Positions 62,020 to 64,000 of a stretch of DNA of 64,000 bases are shown one piece after another (the first letter of the stretch is position 1; each line of letters opens with the position of its first letter). The translations under genes were made by a program, and so were the position numbers. The notes under the pieces are model-generated. The model searched no databases. It worked only from the letters and a program-made list of their open reading frames with translations, and was not told the origin of the DNA. The stretch comes from Roseibium algicola (lineage in GTDB: Bacteria; Pseudomonadota; Alphaproteobacteria; Rhizobiales; Stappiaceae): NCBI RefSeq assembly GCF_001999245.1, contig NZ_CP019630.1, positions 3,997,001-4,061,000 of the forward strand, read 5' to 3'.

Positions 62020-63006
62020 ATGAACGCAGCATACAAACAAGTTGCCCTTTCACCGGAAAAGGCGAATGAGACCGGGACGCCCATTGCCGTGATCGGCAAC
62101 GCCAATCTGGATATCGTCGGCGGCATGCTCTCCGGCTGGCCGGACAAGGGAACAGAGGCCTTCCTCGACCTTTCCGACATGCGCATCGGAGGATCGGCGG
62201 CCAATACCGCTCTCGTCCTGGACCGCCTCGGCATGGAAAGCGGGCTGATCTCGGCGGTCGGGTCGGACCTTTCCGGAACGATGATCGAAACCCGGTTCGC
62301 CGGTCCGCTCGATCGGATCATCCGCATCGACGGACCGAGTTCCGTCACCTTCGGACTTTTGCATCCAGGTTCCGAGCGCACTTTCTTCTCGACGCGCGGC
62401 CACCTCGACCACTTCGGTGAAACCCAGGCCATGCAGGCGCTCGAGGAATGGCCGCTGAACGGCGCGCTGGTTCTCGTCAGCGGCAGCTTCGCGATGCCCG
62501 AACTGCTTCACCCGACAGCCTCGATGCTGTCCTTCCTGAAAGACCAGGGCGCGCAAACCGCAATCGATCCGGGCTGGCCGGGGGAGGGCTGGACGCCTCA
62601 CAACATCGCGCTCATGCGCGAATGGGTATCTGTCAGCGACCACATCCTGATCAACGACAAGGAACTCCTTGGCCTGACGGAGGCCGGCGACCTCGGCGAA
62701 GCAACCCGCAAATTGTCGGGCATGCTTCAGGGCTCCGCGGTCGGGGTGGTCAAATGCGGGGCCAAGGGAGCCCTGTGCATTCTGCGGACCGGAAGATGCG
62801 AACAGATCGCGGCGCCAGCCGCCGAGGTACTTGACACGATCGGTGCCGGGGACGCGTTCAATGCGGGCTACCTCGCGGCGATTGCGCGCGGATGGTCCGC
62901 TGTCGCCGCCACCAGGGCCGGCTGCCGTGTCGCCACTGCGGTGGTGACGGATTTTCCCCGGCAGGAGGGGCCACTCGTGCTGGACGAGGAAGACCCGTCG
63001 AGATGA
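62020..63006 (+). CDS. PfkB-family sugar kinase
   Basis: 328 residues. The ribokinase fold is shown by VIGNANLDIVGG near the N-terminus, DMRIGGSAANTALVLDRLG (substrate pocket with the GG switch) and DTIGAGDAFNAGYLAAI, carrying the catalytic Asp of the DTxGAGD motif. It should phosphorylate the imported sugar or a breakdown intermediate, possibly 2-keto-3-deoxy-type. ATG 62020 is used instead of a TTG at 62011, which would overlap the ATPase gene stop. Its stop is overlapped by the sulfatase ATG. Confidence 0.9.
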   Translation: MNAAYKQVALSPEKANETGTPIAVIGNANLDIVGGMLSGWPDKGTEAFLDLSDMRIGGSAANTALVLDRLGMESGLISAVGSDLSGTMIETRFAGPLDRIIRIDGPSSVTFGLLHPGSERTFFSTRGHLDHFGETQAMQALEEWPLNGALVLVSGSFAMPELLHPTASMLSFLKDQGAQTAIDPGWPGEGWTPHNIALMREWVSVSDHILINDKELLGLTEAGDLGEATRKLSGMLQGSAVGVVKCGAKGALCILRTGRCEQIAAPAAEVLDTIGAGDAFNAGYLAAIARGWSAVAATRAGCRVATAVVTDFPRQEGPLVLDEEDPSR

Positions 63007-64000
63007 ACATTCTCCTGCTCGTCGCCGACGATCTCGGCCGCATGACCGGTTGCTACGGGGAAACGGCCATCCGGACTCCCAACATCGACGCGCTCGCCGC
63101 CGAGGGCACGCGCTTCGACATGGCCTTCACCTCCACTGCATCATGCTCGGCAAGCCGGTCCGTCATCTATACCGGCCTGCACACCCATGAAACCGGCCAG
63201 TATGGCCTTCACCACGACCATCACCATTTCATGACCGTTGCCGATGTCGAAACGGCACCGGCATTGCTGAATGCCGCCGGCTATCACACCGGCATCATCG
63301 GCAAGGTGCATGTCGGGCCGCCCGAGGTCTATCCGTGGGCCTTGCGGGAGGAAAGCGCGACGCGTGATGTTGGCTGGGTGGCTGAGCGTGCGGAGGCCTA
63401 TTTCGGTGACCGGGTCAAAGATGGCAATCCGTTCTTCCTGACGATCGGTTTCATCGATCCGCACCGTGACGAGACGAGGGGCGGGTTCGGAAACGAGAAG
63501 TTCGGCGCCGACGATCCGGTGTTCTCGCCGGACGATACGCTCGTTCCGTCCTTTCTGCCCGATCTGCCCGAGGTGCGTGAGGAACTTGCCGAATACTACC
63601 GTTCGGTCCACCGTCTCGACCGGGGCGTCGGCATGGTGCTTGACCGGCTCGAAAAAGCGGGGCTTGCTGACGATACGCTGGTCGTGTTTCTTTCCGACAA
63701 CGGATCGCCGTTCCTCAACTCCAAAACGACCCTGTTCGACGCCGGTGTCCACTTGCCGCTCCTCATGCGCCGGCCCGGTCAAAAGGCAGGTGTGGTCAAT
63801 CCCAATCTCGTCTCGTTCACGGATCTTTTGCCGACATTCCTGGAGGCTGCGGGTCTCACGCCGGAGGCCGGGAGGCGCAAGGGCCGCTCCCTCTTGCCGA
63901 TCCTCGAAAACACTTCGACACTGCCCGCCTGGCAGCTCGTCTTCGGGTCGCATACGTTCCACGAGGTCACCAACTACTGGCCGACACGCTTCCTGCGGAC
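63003..64000 (+). CDS. sulfatase family hydrolase, 3' end outside window
   Basis: At least 332 residues, running off the right edge without a stop. MNILLLVADDLGRMTGCYG gives the metal-binding Asp pair, and C48-S-A-S-R52 followed by SVIYTGL is the CxAxR formylglycine site, so a type I sulfatase that needs cysteine-to-formylglycine conversion. GKVHVG and FLSDNGSP are the later active-site blocks. There is no signal peptide, so the enzyme would work in the cytoplasm on a sulfated sugar already imported by the ABC system. Its ATG overlaps the PfkB kinase stop (ATGA). A phosphonate/choline-sulfate type activity cannot be excluded. Confidence 0.9.
   Translation, partial: MNILLLVADDLGRMTGCYGETAIRTPNIDALAAEGTRFDMAFTSTASCSASRSVIYTGLHTHETGQYGLHHDHHHFMTVADVETAPALLNAAGYHTGIIGKVHVGPPEVYPWALREESATRDVGWVAERAEAYFGDRVKDGNPFFLTIGFIDPHRDETRGGFGNEKFGADDPVFSPDDTLVPSFLPDLPEVREELAEYYRSVHRLDRGVGMVLDRLEKAGLADDTLVVFLSDNGSPFLNSKTTLFDAGVHLPLLMRRPGQKAGVVNPNLVSFTDLLPTFLEAAGLTPEAGRRKGRSLLPILENTSTLPAWQLVFGSHTFHEVTNYWPTRFLR

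Overview
The window is bacterial, gene-dense chromosomal DNA. The flanks are GC-rich, Shine-Dalgarno starts are common, and genes are often chained by 4-base ATGA overlaps. TRAP and ABC importers, FCD-type GntR, MocR and DauR-like regulators, an extracellular-polysaccharide locus and a sulfatase operon suggest an alphaproteobacterium, plausibly a marine Stappiaceae/Roseibium-like or roseobacter-like organism. This placement is inference from gene content; no rRNA or tRNA is present to confirm it.

Bases 1-10,358 hold a surface or exopolysaccharide locus. It contains a GT4 glycosyltransferase cut by the left edge, two paralogous polysaccharide pyruvyl transferases, a large protein of unknown function, a GT2-GT4 double glycosyltransferase, a Tat-exported GH16 glycanase and, convergent to them across a strong terminator hairpin, galE. 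Bases 10,700-16,400 hold a small membrane protein and an unusual cassette: a small protein, two proteins that look like a cupin joined to HEAT-type helices, and a Wzx/MATE-like flippase on the minus strand; then, divergently, a 58-residue acidic peptide with a strong ribosome binding site, a short-chain dehydrogenase and a convergent cupin protein. I could not match this cassette to a known system, and it is the best candidate here for something undescribed.

Bases 16,500-22,411 form a catabolic unit: an amino-acid-type ABC importer, a class V aminotransferase-fold enzyme and a hydantoinase/dihydropyrimidinase. It is divergent from an FCD-GntR regulator, with an elaborate TGGTC/GACCA operator array between them. 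A phospholipase-D lipoprotein and an enolase-superfamily dehydratase follow.

From about 25.7 to 53.8 kb the DNA looks like an accessory island: more AT-rich codon use, long gene-poor gaps and at least five decayed insertion-sequence fragments. Its cargo is a 1274-residue SIR2-domain protein resembling the defense-associated sirtuins (anti-phage NADases), a DauR-like regulator/RidA/PLP-lyase/dicarboxylate-symporter module, two secreted or cytosolic esterases plus a truncated third, a LysR-regulated TRAP transporter, an MFS exporter, and a MocR-controlled operon (RidA, threonine-dehydratase-like, DapA-like, glutamate-type ABC importer). The MocR regulator has three phased direct repeats in its divergent promoter.

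From 53.9 kb to the right edge lies one operon for uptake and breakdown of a probably sulfated or acidic sugar. It has a GntR-HTH/LacI-like sensor regulator, a Gfo/Idh/MocA oxidoreductase, a CehA/McbA-type PHP metallohydrolase, a complete sugar ABC importer with a terminator hairpin after the binding-protein gene, a PfkB kinase, and a cytoplasmic sulfatase that runs off the right edge. No CRISPR array, tRNA, rRNA, integrase or replication origin was seen.
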